Origin: Bacillota bacterium | GTDB taxonomy: Bacteria > Bacillota > Clostridia > Christensenellales > SZUA-584 | NCBI GenBank assembly: GCA_023436525.1 | Contig: JAEZIW010000248.1 | Location: 1 to 23,746, forward strand | Direction: 5' to 3' | DNA length: 23,746 nucleotides | Shown: piece after piece, positions 22,026-23,746 of the stretch | How the letters are laid out: each line of letters opens with the position of its first letter | Position numbering within the stretch: the stretch's first letter is position 1 | The notes under the pieces: generated by a model | The model's input: the letters and a program-made list of their open reading frames with translations, nothing else | What the model was told of the DNA's origin: nothing | Database searches by the model: none | Translations under genes and position numbers: made by a program

Positions 22026-23746
22026 TTAAGAAAAGATACTGTACAGCAGCATCGCAACCACTGCGAACAGTATATAAGCCAGATACCGTCTGACGCTGCC
22101 TGTCTGAACGGCGTATTTTGCTTTTTTCGATAAATTCTGAACGAACCGCATAAGCGGCTGATACAGATGTTTTTCAATGACAGATTCCGACCCGACAGTG
22201 TACACCATCTTTTCAGGATGATAGGGGGAACCGCCGATGGTTTTAAGCTCTCTTGTCGGTCTGAACAATATACGAAATACGATCTTCAAGGGCTTGGAGA
22301 AGCCCGTTGCGGTATACTGCATCCTTGCATTCAGCGCTTCGTAGCCGCAATCCCAGGTGCCGTATTTGCGCCTCAAATACTTGCCGCCCACGATTCGCAG
22401 CACCAGCAGCGTTAAAACAATGATGCCCGTCAGTATCGCCAGCAGGCTCAGCGGCGATATACTGCCGCCCGCTGCTTCCAAAGGCAGATAGGCGAAAAGC
22501 ATGCCCCCTTCCAGCTGAGACGCCAGCGAGACCCCGCCCAAGGCAGCCGTTACAGTGCTCACCGTTTTAACGAGCTCCAGCGGGAAAAGCCCTGCGGCCA
22601 GGCATAACAACGCAAGGATTCCCATTCCAAGCTTCATTGTTATAGGGACGTCTTTGGCGGTTAACGCAAGCTCGGTACGCGGCTTGCCAAGGAACGAAAT
22701 GCCGAAGAACTTGGCAAAGCAAGCCACAGCCAGCGCACCGGCAAGGGCCAATGCGGCGACGGCAAGCATTGAGAGTATGTTGATGCCTGCGCTCCCCGGG
22801 CTCATCCCCGCGAACAGCGACTGATAAGTCAGCCACTCGCTCACAAACCCGTTGAAAGGAACAAGCGCCGAGATGGAGAGCGAGAAGCAGAGTATCAGCA
22901 GCGCTGTTACAGGCATTTTCTTAATAAGCCCGCCGAGTTTTTCCATGTTCTTCGTGCCGGTGGCGTATTGTATGGAACCCGCGCCTAAGAAAAGCCCGCT
23001 TTTAAACAGTGTGTGATTGAGCGTGTGCAATAGCGACGCTGTGAGTGCCAGCGAGCCGACAACTGTATTGTTCTGCGCAAAGGCGATAAAGCTGATTCCA
23101 AGGCCAATGAGTATAATGCCAATGTTCTCAATGCTGCTGTACGCCAGCAGCCGCTTGATGTTTTGTTCCGTCATGGCGTAGGCAACGCCGATCACCGAAG
23201 AGACCATGCCGAGTATCAGCAGCACCGACCCCCACCAGACCTCTGTTCCCAGATACCCCATGATAAAACGCAGTATGCCGAATATCGCCGTTTTGATCAT
23301 CACGCCCGACATCAGCGCCGATACATTGCTGGGCGCTGCCGGATGGGCTGCGGGCAGCCATATGTGCAGCGGAATCAAACCCGCTTTTGTACCGAAACCG
23401 ATGAGGAAAAACACAAACATCAGGTTTTTGATGCCTGTGGGAATTGCGCTTGAACCCGAAAACATATCAAACGAGCCGGTGTAGGCGTACATCAGCATGA
23501 ACGCGGCGAGCAAAAACGCCGTGCCGATTCCCGTCATAACAAGGTAGAGCGTACCGGCCTTCCGGCTCTCTTCTTTATGAGATTCAAAAACAACAAGGAA
23601 ATACGAGACGGCAGACATGATCTCCCAAGTAAACAGGAAGATCACCGCATTGCCCGAGGTAAACACCAGCATCATTGAAAGTATAAACGCTGAGTACAAA
23701 AAACCGAACAGGCCGGTTTTTTTGCCTTGATAGTGTGACATATAAC
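22026..23746 (-). CDS. HyfB/HycC-like antiporter subunit (NuoL type), 5' end cut by the window
   Basis: The frame is open to the window edge; at least 572 residues are seen. The first visible Met is at 23741, but HyfB proteins are about 100 residues longer and the preceding codon (TAT) continues the YMSHYQG motif, so the true start lies outside. Counting from that Met, E40 (FTWEIMSAVSYFLV), K119 (GFGTKAGLIPLHIWLPAAHP) and K150 are the conserved ion-path residues. The C-terminal domain with WDCGYEALNARMQYTATGFSKPL is typical of HyfB/HycC. It translocates ions in the complex with the HyfF-like subunit. The promoter of the operon must lie beyond the window. Confidence 0.93.
   Translation of the reverse strand, partial: YMSHYQGKKTGLFGFLYSAFILSMMLVFTSGNAVIFLFTWEIMSAVSYFLVVFESHKEESRKAGTLYLVMTGIGTAFLLAAFMLMYAYTGSFDMFSGSSAIPTGIKNLMFVFFLIGFGTKAGLIPLHIWLPAAHPAAPSNVSALMSGVMIKTAIFGILRFIMGYLGTEVWWGSVLLILGMVSSVIGVAYAMTEQNIKRLLAYSSIENIGIILIGLGISFIAFAQNNTVVGSLALTASLLHTLNHTLFKSGLFLGAGSIQYATGTKNMEKLGGLIKKMPVTALLILCFSLSISALVPFNGFVSEWLTYQSLFAGMSPGSAGINILSMLAVAALALAGALAVACFAKFFGISFLGKPRTELALTAKDVPITMKLGMGILALLCLAAGLFPLELVKTVSTVTAALGGVSLASQLEGGMLFAYLPLEAAGGSISPLSLLAILTGIIVLTLLVLRIVGGKYLRRKYGTWDCGYEALNARMQYTATGFSKPLKIVFRILFRPTRELKTIGGSPYHPEKMVYTVGSESVIEKHLYQPLMRFVQNLSKKAKYAVQTGSVRRYLAYILFAVVAMLLYSIFS

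Noticed and set aside
16546..23746. Annotation as an active formate hydrogenlyase or [NiFe] hydrogenase.
   Set aside because: The large subunit lacks the NiFe ligands, and no formate dehydrogenase or maturation gene is seen in the window.
1..23746. tRNA or rRNA genes, especially near argS and serS.
   Set aside because: No cloverleaf arms with a TTCGANTC-type T-loop or rRNA-like conserved stretches were found by eye on either strand.

Overview
The window most likely comes from an endospore-forming member of the Bacillota, class Clostridia or a close relative. It carries a murA-spoIID-spoIIQ-type cluster with sporulation-sigma-like promoters, AGGAGG-type ribosome sites, many short hairpin-plus-T-tract terminators, a PadR regulator and a small YozE-like gene. 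Base composition looks close to balanced by eye. No rRNA, tRNA, CRISPR array or complete insertion sequence was seen.

Layout. (1) 1-2113, plus strand: the end of an ABC ATPase gene and two permeases of a BmpA-type nucleoside or simple-sugar importer, closed by a strong terminator. (2) 2173-2592, minus: an unrecognised 139-residue protein, divergent from argS. (3) 2843-6385, plus: argS, serS and a small single-pass membrane protein. (4) 6430-10671, minus: a phosphodiester-glycosidase lipoprotein, a SpoIIQ-like M23 peptidase, SpoIID and MurA. A sigma-E-like promoter lies in front of spoIID and a sigma-F-like one in front of spoIIQ. (5) 10908-13060, plus: a PadR regulator, a HAAS-type protein with one two-helix module, and a 466-residue protein made of nine tandem copies of that module. 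(6) 13132-13238: a small fold-back repeat between terminator-like hairpins. (7) 13340-16358, plus: a YgjP-like metallohydrolase, malic enzyme, a possible tiny membrane protein, a cysteine-rich LSm-like protein and a YozE-like protein. (8) 16546-23746, minus: six genes of a membrane-bound group-4 hydrogenase-like (Hyf/Hyc/complex I-like) complex, the first cut by the window edge.

Two systems stand out. The hydrogenase-like complex keeps its membrane ion-translocating subunits and its iron-sulfur subunit, here fused to an 8-cysteine ferredoxin domain. Its large subunit has lost both CxxC motifs that hold the NiFe centre. It therefore fits the 'energy-converting hydrogenase-related' (Ehr) class, and its electron acceptor is unknown. 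The PadR-HAAS-repeat operon encodes a membrane protein built from nine near-50-residue units with an invariant Asn-x4-Pro turn and a usual Trp-Trp-Pro end. I do not recognise it as any described family.

The sporulation cluster reads coherently: MurA makes peptidoglycan precursor, SpoIID is the mother-cell lytic transglycosylase of engulfment, and the M23 protein is the forespore SpoIIQ partner, here with an apparently intact zinc site.
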